From a virus: a stretch of 39,128 nucleotides of DNA. Below are positions 8,105 to 14,984 of the stretch, one piece after another. The notes under the pieces are model-generated. The model was not told where the DNA came from and searched no databases. It saw nothing but the letters and a program-made list of their open reading frames with translations. The stretch spans positions 1-39,128 of IMG/VR virus record IMGVR_UViG_3300049489_001239; one strand, written 5' to 3'. A program made the translations under genes and the position numbers. Positions within the stretch are counted from its first letter, which is position 1. Each line of letters begins with the position of its first letter.

Positions 8105-8658
8105 TGCAACAGAACGAAGTGGTCGCGGGCGACAGCCTGAACTTCACCGTGGCCGGCGGCGCCTACCCCGCCAGCGCCGGCTGGGTGCTCACCTACCGGT
8201 TGGTGCCGCGCGCTGTCGGCGCGGAGATCAACTTCAACGCCACCGCCAGCGGAGACGACTTCGTCGTTGCCCTGGACGCCGCCGCCACGGAAAACTGGGC
8301 CGCAGGCGCCTACACGTGGTGGCAGCGGGTGGAGAAGGCGGGGGAGAAGTACACGCTGGGGCAGGGCCAGCTCACCGTGCGGCCGAACCCCGCCACGCTC
8401 ACCGGCGGCTTCGACGGCCGCAGCGAAGCCGTCAAGGCGCTGGAAGAAGCGAAGGCCGCCCGCGCCTCGTGGATCACGTCGGGCGGCCGCATCGCCAGCT
8501 ACCAGATCGCGGGGCGGACCATGACGTACAAGAGCGCGATCGAGATCGACCGCGAAATCCGCTTCTGGGAAGGCGAAGTCGCGCGCCATCAGCAGGCCGA
8601 GCGCATCGCCGCAGGCCTGCCCACCGGCGGCCGCTTCTACGTGAGGGCCGTGCGGTGA
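8104..8658 (+). CDS. gpW-like head-tail connector with N-terminal beta domain
   Basis: 184 residues from the ATG at 8104 overlapping the previous stop (TGATG). Residues 1-95 look like a small beta-sandwich (NEVVAGDSLNFTVAGG, AGWVLTYRLV, WAAGAYTWWQRVE). Residues 108-162 (EAVKALEEAKAARASWITSGGRIASYQIAGRTMTYKSAIEIDREIRFWEGEV) follow the helix, Gly-turn, beta-hairpin, helix pattern of lambda gpW, which closes the head-completion end of the portal. Lambda gpW is about 68 residues, so this would be a fusion. Its place directly before the portal gene agrees with the lambda order A-W-B. The gpW relation is by pattern, not by clear identity. Confidence 0.6.
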   Translation: MQQNEVVAGDSLNFTVAGGAYPASAGWVLTYRLVPRAVGAEINFNATASGDDFVVALDAAATENWAAGAYTWWQRVEKAGEKYTLGQGQLTVRPNPATLTGGFDGRSEAVKALEEAKAARASWITSGGRIASYQIAGRTMTYKSAIEIDREIRFWEGEVARHQQAERIAAGLPTGGRFYVRAVR

Positions 8659-10295
8659 GTGACACCCGATTCCGCGAGCCCGGCAGCGTTATCCTGCGCG
8701 AGTTCAAGGCTGCCATGGAAGCGCGCCGCGCCGGCCAGGTGGTGCACTTCGCGCAGCAGGCGGGCGCCACGCGCCGCAACTTCGAAGCCGCGCAGTCCAA
8801 CCGCCTCACCGCTGGTTGGACCACGTGGGACGCGAGCATCAACGCGCTGCTGCAGCAGTCCCTGCAGGTGCTGCGCACCCGTTCGCGCCAGTGGGGCCGC
8901 AACACCGGACCCGGCCGTCGCTTCCTGAACATGGTGCGTGATGGCGGCGTCGGCCCCAACGGCTACACGCTGGCCATGCGCTGCGGCGACTGGGTCAAGG
9001 AAACCGGCGGCTGGAAGTTCAAGCTCGACAAGCTGGCCAACGACGCCATCGAACGCGCCTGGCTGGAATGGTGCGAGCGCGGCAACTGCGAAGCCACCGG
9101 CCGTCTCAGTTTCGCCGACGTGTGCAAGCTCGAACTGGAGATCGCCGCGCGCGATGGCGAGTTCCTGGCCAAGCGCCTGCGCGGCGCCAGCAACAAGTGG
9201 AACTACAAGCTGCAGCTGCTGGCCACCGACCGCATCGACACCACGCTCACCACGCTGCCGCGCGCCGGGAATGAGGTGTGCCTGGGAATCGAGCGCAACG
9301 AAGCCGGCGAGATGCAGGCCGCGTACATCCTGCGCGGCCACCCGGGCGACTACCGCGGTACGCGCGAAGCCGACCGCGTGCCGGCCAAGGACCTGCTGCA
9401 CGACTTCGTCGCGATCGACGCCGAGCAGGCGCGCGGCGTGCCGTGGTCGCACGCCATTCTGCTGGGCGCGCACATGCTCGCATCGTTCGAAGAGTCTGCT
9501 GTGTTCGCTGCGCGCGTGGGCGCCAGCCACATGGGCTTCTTCTTCCAGGACGCCGTGGAAGGCGGCCCCATCAAGACCGAAGACCTGGGCGCTGCGCAAG
9601 GTGAGGGTGGCGATGCGCCTATCACCGATGTCGAGCCCGGCGCGCTCGAGCTGCTGCCCCGCGGCATCAAGGACTTCAAGGCTTTCGACAGCAAGTACCC
9701 CAGCGAGGCCTTCGACCCCTTCACCAAGAGCCGCAAGCGCGACATGGCCACCGGCCTGAACGTCGCGAACCACAACTTCACCGGTGACATGACCGGCGTG
9801 AACTACAGCAGCGCGCGCATCGCCGAGCTGGGCGAGCGCGACCACTGGCGCGGCGTGGCGCATTGGTTTGTGGGCAGCTTCGTGCGCCCCGTGTTCATGG
9901 ACTGGCTGGAGATGGCCCTGCTGTCGGGCGCCATCAAGCTGCCCGGCGGTCAAACGCTGCCGGCCACCAAGCTGGAGAAGTACGCCGCCGGCGTCGTCTT
10001 CCGCGGTCGTGGCTGGGACTGGGTCGACCCGCTCAAGGAAGTGCAGGCTGCCAAGGTGGCCCGCGAAGAGGGCTTCGCCACCCGCACGCAGATCGTGGCG
10101 TCCAAGGGCGGCGACTTCGAAGACAACGTGCTCGAGCTGGCGCACGAGGAAGAAGTCATCGAAGAGGCCGGCGTGAAGCTGGGCGCCCCTACCCCGCCGG
10201 CCGCAGCCGCCGCGGCACCCGCCGGCAGCACCAAGCTCGGCAAGGCCGCCGCCGCGGCCGACGACACCGAGGAAGAAGGGACCCCCGATGAGTGA
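8655..10295 (+). CDS. Portal protein (lambda gpB family)
   Basis: 546 residues from the GTG at 8655, which overlaps the previous stop (GTGA). It would form the dodecameric ring at one capsid vertex through which DNA enters. Lambda-family portal signatures: an N-terminal helical region (FEAAQSNRLTAGWTTWDASINALLQQSLQVLRTRSRQW), FADVCKLELEIAARDGEFLAKRL, HDFVAIDAEQARGVPWSHAIL and GLNVANHNFTGDMTGVNYSSARIAELGERDHWRG. Lambda gpB is 533 residues, so the length fits. The C-terminus is an Ala/Pro-rich, acidic, probably disordered tail. It overlaps the protease-capsid gene by 8 nt. The open frame extends far upstream to 7098, but that is antisense-like noise within the repeat protein. Confidence 0.92.
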   Translation: MSDTRFREPGSVILREFKAAMEARRAGQVVHFAQQAGATRRNFEAAQSNRLTAGWTTWDASINALLQQSLQVLRTRSRQWGRNTGPGRRFLNMVRDGGVGPNGYTLAMRCGDWVKETGGWKFKLDKLANDAIERAWLEWCERGNCEATGRLSFADVCKLELEIAARDGEFLAKRLRGASNKWNYKLQLLATDRIDTTLTTLPRAGNEVCLGIERNEAGEMQAAYILRGHPGDYRGTREADRVPAKDLLHDFVAIDAEQARGVPWSHAILLGAHMLASFEESAVFAARVGASHMGFFFQDAVEGGPIKTEDLGAAQGEGGDAPITDVEPGALELLPRGIKDFKAFDSKYPSEAFDPFTKSRKRDMATGLNVANHNFTGDMTGVNYSSARIAELGERDHWRGVAHWFVGSFVRPVFMDWLEMALLSGAIKLPGGQTLPATKLEKYAAGVVFRGRGWDWVDPLKEVQAAKVAREEGFATRTQIVASKGGDFEDNVLELAHEEEVIEEAGVKLGAPTPPAAAAAAPAGSTKLGKAAAAADDTEEEGTPDE

Positions 10296-12228
10296 CACCG
10301 CCACCCCGCAGGCGCCTGCGCGCCTGCCCAAGGCCGACCTGCGCCGGCTCAAAGCCGAAAAGCAGCAGCGCGCCTTCGCCACCTTCGACCGCTCGGCTAT
10401 CGAAGTCGAAGCCCGCACCGTCGAAATCGCGTGGGCTTCCGAGATTGCCGGCGAGCGCTGGTACGGCATCGAGATTCTTGATTGTTCGCCCCAATCCATT
10501 CGCCTGGGCCGGCTGGTGGATGGGGCGGCAGTGCTCTTCAACCACGACATCAACCGCCTGATCGGTGTGGTGGAGAGCGTGCAGATCGGCCAGGACCGCA
10601 TCTGTCGAGCCAAGGTCAGGTTCGACACGTGCGAAGAGGCCGAGATGCGTTTCCAGCAGGTGATCAACGGCGTGCTTCGGCACGTCAGCGTGGGCTACAT
10701 GGTCCACGCGTACGTGCTGGAGAGTGAAGAAGACGGCGTCCGCACCTACCGCATCACCGACTGGGAACCGCACGAGCTGACGTTCTGCTCCGTGCCGTTC
10801 GACCCGAACGTGGGCGTGGGCCGCACGCTGGGCTTGCCGACCGATCAGGACCTGCTCCAACCCTCCCAACCGTCAAAGGACGATCGCACCATGGAAAATA
10901 CCACCGAAGAAGTGAAGACGCAGCCGGCCGCTCCCGCCGGCGAAGTCACCCGCGGCAACCCCGCCGCCACCGCCGAACGCGCGCTGGCCGACCTCGACCT
11001 CAAGCGCCGCGACGCCATCATCGAGCTCGGTGTGCGCTACGCCGACTACCTGACCATGACCGACGTGAAGGACGCCTGCCAGCGCGGCCACTCCACGGAC
11101 CAGGTGCAGGAACTGGTCATCCAGCGCATGAAGACGAAGCACACCGACACGCGCGGCGCGCACATCGGCATGAGCGCCGCCGAGACCGGCCGCTACAGCA
11201 TCGCCCAGGCCGTGCGCGCCATGCTCACCGGCGAGTGGAAGGAGGCCGGCCTGGAGCGCGAAGCCAGCCAGGCGGCCGCCCAGCGTTTCGGCATGGGCTC
11301 CAAGGGCCTGCTGATCCCGTTCGACGTGATGGCACAGCGCGACTTCACCGCCGGCACCGCCAGCGAAGCCGGCAACCTGGTGCAGACCACGCTGCGCACC
11401 GACCTGTTCGCCGACGTGCTCCGCAAGCGCCTGGCGCTGGGCCGCCTGGGCGCGACCATGCTGTTCGGCCTCACCGGCAACATCGACATGCCGCGCAAGC
11501 TGACGGGCTCGGCGCTCGGCATGCTGACGGAAGTGGCCGGCGCTGCCGAAACCGCGCCGAGCACCGGCAAGGTCACGCTGTCGCCCAAGCGCATCGGCGG
11601 CTACATCGAGTTCTCCAAGCAGGCCGTCATCCAGTCGGCGATGGCCGTGGAGCCGATGCTGCGCCAGGACATCTTCGCCGAGTACCAGGTGCAGTTCGAG
11701 GACCAGGCCGTCAACGGCTCGGCCTCGGGTGCCAACGCGCGGGGTCTGCGCCTCACCAGCGGCATCGGCGCGGTGGTCGGCGGCACCAACGGCGCCCAGG
11801 TCAACTGGGGCCACATCGTGGGCCTGGAGTCGGCGTGCGCGAACGTCAACTCCGAGCCGGACGCCAGCTCGGGCTACCTCATCAACACCCGCACGCGTGG
11901 CTGGCTCAAGACCGTGCAGAAGGCGGCCAACCTGCAGTTCATCTGGGACAACGGCGCCCAGCCGCTGAACGGCTACCGCGCCGAGGTGACCAACGTGGTG
12001 CCCAACACGCTGACGAAGGGCACCAGCTCCGGCGTGTGCTCGTCGGTCATCTTCGGCAGCAACTGGCCGATGCTGGTGATGGCCACGTTCGGTGCGGTCG
12101 AGATCCTGGTCGACGAGACCAGCCAGGCCGTCAACGGCCTGAACCGGCTGATCCTCAACGCCTTCATCGACGTCGGCTGCCGCCGCCCGGCGGACTTCGC
12201 CTCGATGGAAGACGCGCTCACCGTCTGA
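10288..12228 (+). CDS. Fused prohead protease (U35) and HK97-fold major capsid protein
   Basis: 646 residues. Residues ~25-185 form an HK97-type prohead serine protease: LFNHDINRLIGVVES carries His86, RHVSVGYMV carries Ser134, and the end WEPHELTFCSVPFDPNVGVGR is the usual closing motif with Glu163. From about residue 202 (MENTTEEVKTQ) there is an acidic, helix-rich delta/scaffold-like region, then an HK97-fold capsid protein (GLLIPFDV, STGKVTLSPKRIGGYIEFSKQAVIQS, QFEDQAVNGSASGANARGL, SCANVNSEPDASSGYLINTRTRGWLK). The protease should mature the capsid by removing the N-terminal region after assembly. An in-frame ATG at 10891 with its own AAAGGA could also produce capsid protein separately. No independent scaffold gene is seen. 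Confidence 0.93.
   Translation: MSDTATPQAPARLPKADLRRLKAEKQQRAFATFDRSAIEVEARTVEIAWASEIAGERWYGIEILDCSPQSIRLGRLVDGAAVLFNHDINRLIGVVESVQIGQDRICRAKVRFDTCEEAEMRFQQVINGVLRHVSVGYMVHAYVLESEEDGVRTYRITDWEPHELTFCSVPFDPNVGVGRTLGLPTDQDLLQPSQPSKDDRTMENTTEEVKTQPAAPAGEVTRGNPAATAERALADLDLKRRDAIIELGVRYADYLTMTDVKDACQRGHSTDQVQELVIQRMKTKHTDTRGAHIGMSAAETGRYSIAQAVRAMLTGEWKEAGLEREASQAAAQRFGMGSKGLLIPFDVMAQRDFTAGTASEAGNLVQTTLRTDLFADVLRKRLALGRLGATMLFGLTGNIDMPRKLTGSALGMLTEVAGAAETAPSTGKVTLSPKRIGGYIEFSKQAVIQSAMAVEPMLRQDIFAEYQVQFEDQAVNGSASGANARGLRLTSGIGAVVGGTNGAQVNWGHIVGLESACANVNSEPDASSGYLINTRTRGWLKTVQKAANLQFIWDNGAQPLNGYRAEVTNVVPNTLTKGTSSGVCSSVIFGSNWPMLVMATFGAVEILVDETSQAVNGLNRLILNAFIDVGCRRPADFASMEDALTV
10875..10893 (+). promoter_or_regulatory. 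Possible internal ribosome binding site and start for capsid protein
   Basis: Within the fused gene, AAAGGA at 10875-10880 lies ten nucleotides before an in-frame ATG at 10891, exactly at the junction between the protease domain and the capsid domain. This would yield a 445-residue capsid precursor in addition to the 646-residue fusion, similar in principle to lambda C/Nu3. Functional use is inferred from spacing and position. Confidence 0.5.
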
Positions 12229-12241
12229 CCCTGATGTCTCC

Positions 12242-12307
12242 TTGATCGGTGTGGAGCCGATCAATTCCGCCCGCCGTGGGCAACTGCGGCGGGCTTCTTT
12301 CTTTCCT
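12242..12307 (+). terminator. Tandem hairpins / rho-independent terminator after capsid gene
   Basis: Two hairpins lie between the capsid gene and the next gene. The first pairs TTGATCGG (12242-12249) with CCGATCAA (12257-12264). The second pairs GCCCGCCG (12269-12276) with CGGCGGGC (12287-12294), with a 10-nt loop, and is followed by TTCTTTCTTT. This is a terminator form, probably partial, which would lower expression of downstream genes relative to capsid. Confidence 0.75.
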
Positions 12308-12323
12308 CTCTGGAGATCCCAAC

Positions 12324-12548
12324 ATGTTTTTCGGCAAGAACGAAGGTCAACCCGTGACCGTGGTGTGCGTGGAGCACACCTTCGTGGAAGGCAAGCTGCT
12401 CGAGCAGAGCACCGTGGTCAAGGACATGCCGCACGAGCTGGCGCTCGAGCTGGCGTCGTCGGGCAAGGTGCGCGTGGCCAAGGACGTCGACATCGAAGCC
12501 TTCAAGGCGTCGGCGCGCAAGGCCAACAAGACCCCGGCCGAGGCCTGA
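12324..12548 (+). CDS. Small head-region protein, function unknown
   Basis: 74 residues from the ATG at 12324, with GGAG nine bases upstream (ctctggagatcccaac). An open frame reaches back to 12249, but that part crosses the terminator, so the internal ATG is preferred. The sequence (VTVVCVEHTFVEGKLLEQSTVVKDMPHELALELASSGKVRVAKDVDIEAFKASARK) has a beta-strand part and a Lys-rich helical end. It lies in the slot between capsid and head-tail joining genes, where phages keep small head completion or decoration proteins. The family is not recognised with confidence. Confidence 0.7.
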   Translation: MFFGKNEGQPVTVVCVEHTFVEGKLLEQSTVVKDMPHELALELASSGKVRVAKDVDIEAFKASARKANKTPAEA

Positions 12549-12552
12549 CCCC

Positions 12553-12726
12553 ATGGCCCTCAAGCGCTACACCATCCGCACCGGCGCCGCCTTCCGCACC
12601 ACCAACGAAGAAGGCAAGCCGGTCACTCTGACCGGTGGCGACAAGATCGACCTGGAAGACGACGTGGCCGCCATGCACGCCGACAAGCTCGAGCTCGACG
12701 CCGAGCAACCCGCGGCCGAGGGCTGA
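12553..12726 (+). CDS. Very small acidic protein (57 aa), function unknown
   Basis: ATG GCC CTC at 12553 to TGA at 12726: MALKRYTIRTGAAFRTTNEE, then a Gly-Lys-Pro segment, ending with Asp/Glu-rich LELDAEQPAAEG. It begins four bases after the previous stop and ends three bases before the next start, and its frame is fully open, so it fits the compact operon. Similar small proteins occur in this position in many phages and may be head-tail interface components. The role is inferred from location only. Confidence 0.6.
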   Translation: MALKRYTIRTGAAFRTTNEEGKPVTLTGGDKIDLEDDVAAMHADKLELDAEQPAAEG

Positions 12727-12729
12727 AGC

Positions 12730-13014
12730 GTGGCCGTCGTCGAAGACCTCGACGCATTCCTCGCCGACTTCGGCGTGGCGTGCGTCTTCGGCGCCCAGCA
12801 GTTCGTCGCGCTGCCCGACCAGCCTGACGAGCTGATGAACCTGGCGCGCGCGGGCGCGCACTCCACGGAGTACCTCATCACCTACCGGACCGATGCCGCC
12901 ACGCTCACGCGCGGCGACGCCGGCACGGTGGGCGGCGTGGCCTACACCGTGCGGGAAGCCCCGCGCAAGGTCGACGACGGCGCCTTCAGCCGCGTGCTGC
13001 TGACGAAGGCGTAG
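12730..13014 (+). CDS. Head-tail joining protein (gpFII-like)
   Basis: 94 residues, GTG start. The pattern LDAFLADFGVACVFGAQQFVALPDQPDEL followed by TRGDAGTVGGVAYTVREAPRKVDDGAFSRVLLTKA is that of the gpFII/Gifsy-2 FII-type connector, which forms the head-tail interface ring; lambda gpFII is 117 residues. The ending YTVREAPRKVDDG-FSRVLL is especially typical of the small beta-barrel connector. It sits between capsid-associated small genes and the tail terminator, the lambda order. Confidence 0.75.
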   Translation: MAVVEDLDAFLADFGVACVFGAQQFVALPDQPDELMNLARAGAHSTEYLITYRTDAATLTRGDAGTVGGVAYTVREAPRKVDDGAFSRVLLTKA

Positions 13015-13017
13015 CCC

Positions 13018-13479
13018 ATGCCCGCAAGCCTTGCAGAGCAGATCGCCCAGCGTGGTGAGGCCATCGCCCTCACCATCGCCGCCCTCAGCGGCCGCGTGTA
13101 CCGCGACCGGCAGGACGCCTTCACCCGTGAAGAGTCGCCCGCGCTGATCGTCGAGCACGTCGACGAAGACACCACGCCCGTGGGCGGCCCCGTGGGGCCC
13201 TTCACGCCGCTGGGTGCGCTGGAGTCCAACGACGTGCGCATCGCCTTCGTGGCGTGCGCCCGCGCCGCCAGCTGGCAGACCGTGGCCGATGGCGTGCGCG
13301 TCACCCTGCACCAGCTGCTGCTGGCCGACGCGGCGCTGCGCTCCCTGTGCACCCGCATCCAGCGCGACCGCTGCGAATGGAAGGCCGCCAGCGCCGACCA
13401 GCCCTTCGGCTACTGCGCGCAGATCTACACCTTCAAGACCCTGACCCGCGCTCACGCGCTCGACCTTGTGGCCACCTGA
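13018..13479 (+). CDS. Tail terminator / gpU-like minor tail protein
   Basis: 153 residues, ATG three bases after the previous stop. It alternates helices and strands: an N-terminal helix (AEQIAQRGEAIALTIAALSG), a strand with ALIVEHVDED, then RIAFVACARAAS and a long helix (TVADGVRVTLHQLLLADAALRSL), ending with a strand AQIYTFKTLTR. This alpha/beta order fits gpU/tail-terminator proteins, which cap the finished tail tube and join it to the head. Its place directly before the major tail protein gene supports this. Confidence 0.65.
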   Translation: MPASLAEQIAQRGEAIALTIAALSGRVYRDRQDAFTREESPALIVEHVDEDTTPVGGPVGPFTPLGALESNDVRIAFVACARAASWQTVADGVRVTLHQLLLADAALRSLCTRIQRDRCEWKAASADQPFGYCAQIYTFKTLTRAHALDLVAT

Positions 13480-13522
13480 CCGGGGCCGCCGTTCCTTCAC
13501 CTTCCTCTAGGAGAAACTCACC

Positions 13523-14281
13523 ATGTTCATGTTCGGCTCCGGCATCCTGTGGGGCACCCCGCTCACCGACGCATCGGGCGCGGCCATCGCGAACCCCACG
13601 CCGCTCATCTTCGGCACGCTGCAAGACACCGACCTCGACATCAAGTTCGAGCTGAAGAAGCTGCACGGCCAGAACCAGTTCGCCGTGGCCGTGGGCCGCG
13701 GCAAGGGCAGCATCTCGGGCAAGGCCAAGCTGGCCGACATCCGCGCCGCCTTCCTGGAGACCATCGTCTTCGGCGTCGCCGGTTCGGCGGGCACCACGTC
13801 GATGGTGTACGACACGGTCGGCAGCGCCGTGCCCACCACGCCGTTCCAGGTGACCGTCACGCCGCCCAGCTCGGGCACGTGGGCGGCCGACCTGGGCGTG
13901 ATCGACAGCACCACCGGCCGCGCCATGACGCGCGTGGCCTCGGCGCCGGCGGCCGGCCAGTACACCGTGGCCGCGGGGGTCTACACCTTCAACACCGGCG
14001 ACGTCGGCAAGGTCGTGTACATCAGCTACCGCTACACGGCCACCAGCACCGTCGCGCGCAAGATGAACATCAGCAGCCTGCCCATGGGCTACGCGCCGCA
14101 GTTCCGGGCGGACTTCTACGGCCCCTACCAGGGCAAGAGCGCCGTGCTCACGCTGAACAACTGCATCAGCGACGGCTTCAAGCTCACCGCCAAGAACGAC
14201 GACTTCAGCGTGCCGGAGATGGGCTTCGAAGCCTTCGCCGACAGCGCCGGCGTGGTGGGCGTGCTTTCGGTGACGGAATGA
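13523..14281 (+). CDS. Major tail tube protein (gpV-like)
   Basis: 252 residues with a strong AGGAGA upstream of the ATG (ctaggagaaactcacc), as expected for a highly expressed virion protein. The sequence is beta-rich (LIFGTLQDTDLDIKFELKKLHGQNQFAVAVGRGKGSISGKAKLADIRAAFLETIVFG). In the middle (about 85-170) there is a Ser/Thr/Gly-rich Ig-like insert. The C-terminal part (SAVLTLNNCISDGFKLTAKNDDFSVPEMGFEAFADSAG) resembles tail-tube proteins. It is followed directly by the frameshifted chaperone pair, the standard order for siphovirus tails. Confidence 0.85.
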   Translation: MFMFGSGILWGTPLTDASGAAIANPTPLIFGTLQDTDLDIKFELKKLHGQNQFAVAVGRGKGSISGKAKLADIRAAFLETIVFGVAGSAGTTSMVYDTVGSAVPTTPFQVTVTPPSSGTWAADLGVIDSTTGRAMTRVASAPAAGQYTVAAGVYTFNTGDVGKVVYISYRYTATSTVARKMNISSLPMGYAPQFRADFYGPYQGKSAVLTLNNCISDGFKLTAKNDDFSVPEMGFEAFADSAGVVGVLSVTE

Positions 14282-14709
14282 GCCAGCCGCTGAAGTTCGC
14301 CGGCCTCGAGGTGCAGCTCGGCGGCACCACCTACGTGATGCCGCCGCTGTCGGCCAAGGCCGCCAAGGCCTACTGGCCGCGCATGCTGGCCCTGCAGGCC
14401 GGCACCGAGGAAGACGTGCTCGACCTCGGCGCCGGCGTGGCGCACGCCTGCCTGGCGCGCAACTACCCCGAGATCACGCGCGAGCAGGTCGACGAGCTGG
14501 TGGACCTGGGCAACGTGGAAGAGCTGCTCGCCAAGGCCGGCGGCAACGGCAGCTTCAAGCGCTGGACGCAGCAGCAGCTGGCGCTGCAGGCCGCCGAGGG
14601 AAACGCGGCGACCCACCCGCCGGCGCCGGCAGCGGGTGGGACTGGGGCGGCATCTACGCCGGCATCGCCACCGCCACCGGGTGGCGCTTCGCCGACATCG
14701 ACGAGCTGA
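14278..14709 (+). CDS. Tail assembly chaperone G
   Basis: 143 residues from the ATG at 14278, overlapping the stop of the tail tube gene (ATGA). The N-terminal ~105 residues (KFAGLEVQLGGTTYVMPPLSAKAAKAYWPRM, then a helical region with ARNYPEITREQVDELVDLGNVEELLAKAG) match the gpG-type chaperone that coats the tape measure protein during tail assembly. The last ~35 residues (Pro/Ala/Ser-rich) are what is read when no frameshift happens. Its 3' part contains the slippery heptamer at 14598. Confidence 0.85.
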   Translation: MSQPLKFAGLEVQLGGTTYVMPPLSAKAAKAYWPRMLALQAGTEEDVLDLGAGVAHACLARNYPEITREQVDELVDLGNVEELLAKAGGNGSFKRWTQQQLALQAAEGNAATHPPAPAAGGTGAASTPASPPPPGGASPTSTS

Positions 14710-14981
14710 GCCTCGACGACCTGGCCGACCTCTGGAGCTACTGGCGCGAGCACCCCCCGGTGCACGTGGCGGTGGGCGCCCTGTTGCGCGGCCTGGCCGG
14801 TGGTGGCGGCGGGGGTAGCCCGCGCACGCCGGCGCCACGCGCCCCGGCCAGCGGCGAGGCGCAGGCCTCGGCCATGGAAGCGGCGGCGTCGATGCTGGGC
14901 CCGCCGCGCGGCAAGTTCGTGCCGCCCTGCCGCATGTTGACCCCGGCGCCCGATTCGCAGGCGCCTGCACAGGACCCGTAG
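14278..14981 (+). CDS. Frameshifted tail assembly chaperone GT (-1 frameshift at 14598-14604)
   Basis: A -1 slip at GGGAAAC (14598-14604) joins the first 109 codons of G to a second frame that stays open to the stop at 14979-14981, giving about 234 residues. The new frame encodes a conserved-looking T domain: GWDWGGIYAGIATATGWRFADIDELSLDDLADLWSYWREHPP, followed by a Gly/Pro-rich linker and a short C-terminus. In lambda the same arrangement (slippery GGGAAAG) makes gpGT at a few percent of gpG, and T bridges the tape measure to the tube protein. The second frame has no good start of its own, supporting frameshift expression. Confidence 0.88.
14598..14604 (+). promoter_or_regulatory. Ribosomal -1 frameshift slippery heptamer GGGAAAC
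   Basis: In the zero frame the heptamer is read as G-GGA-AAC, the X-XXY-YYZ form. After slipping, GGG and AAA are read and translation continues in the T frame. It sits 105 nt before the zero-frame stop. The following region is GC-rich and can fold, but no single stimulatory structure was defined. Confidence 0.88.
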
Positions 14982-14984
14982 CGC

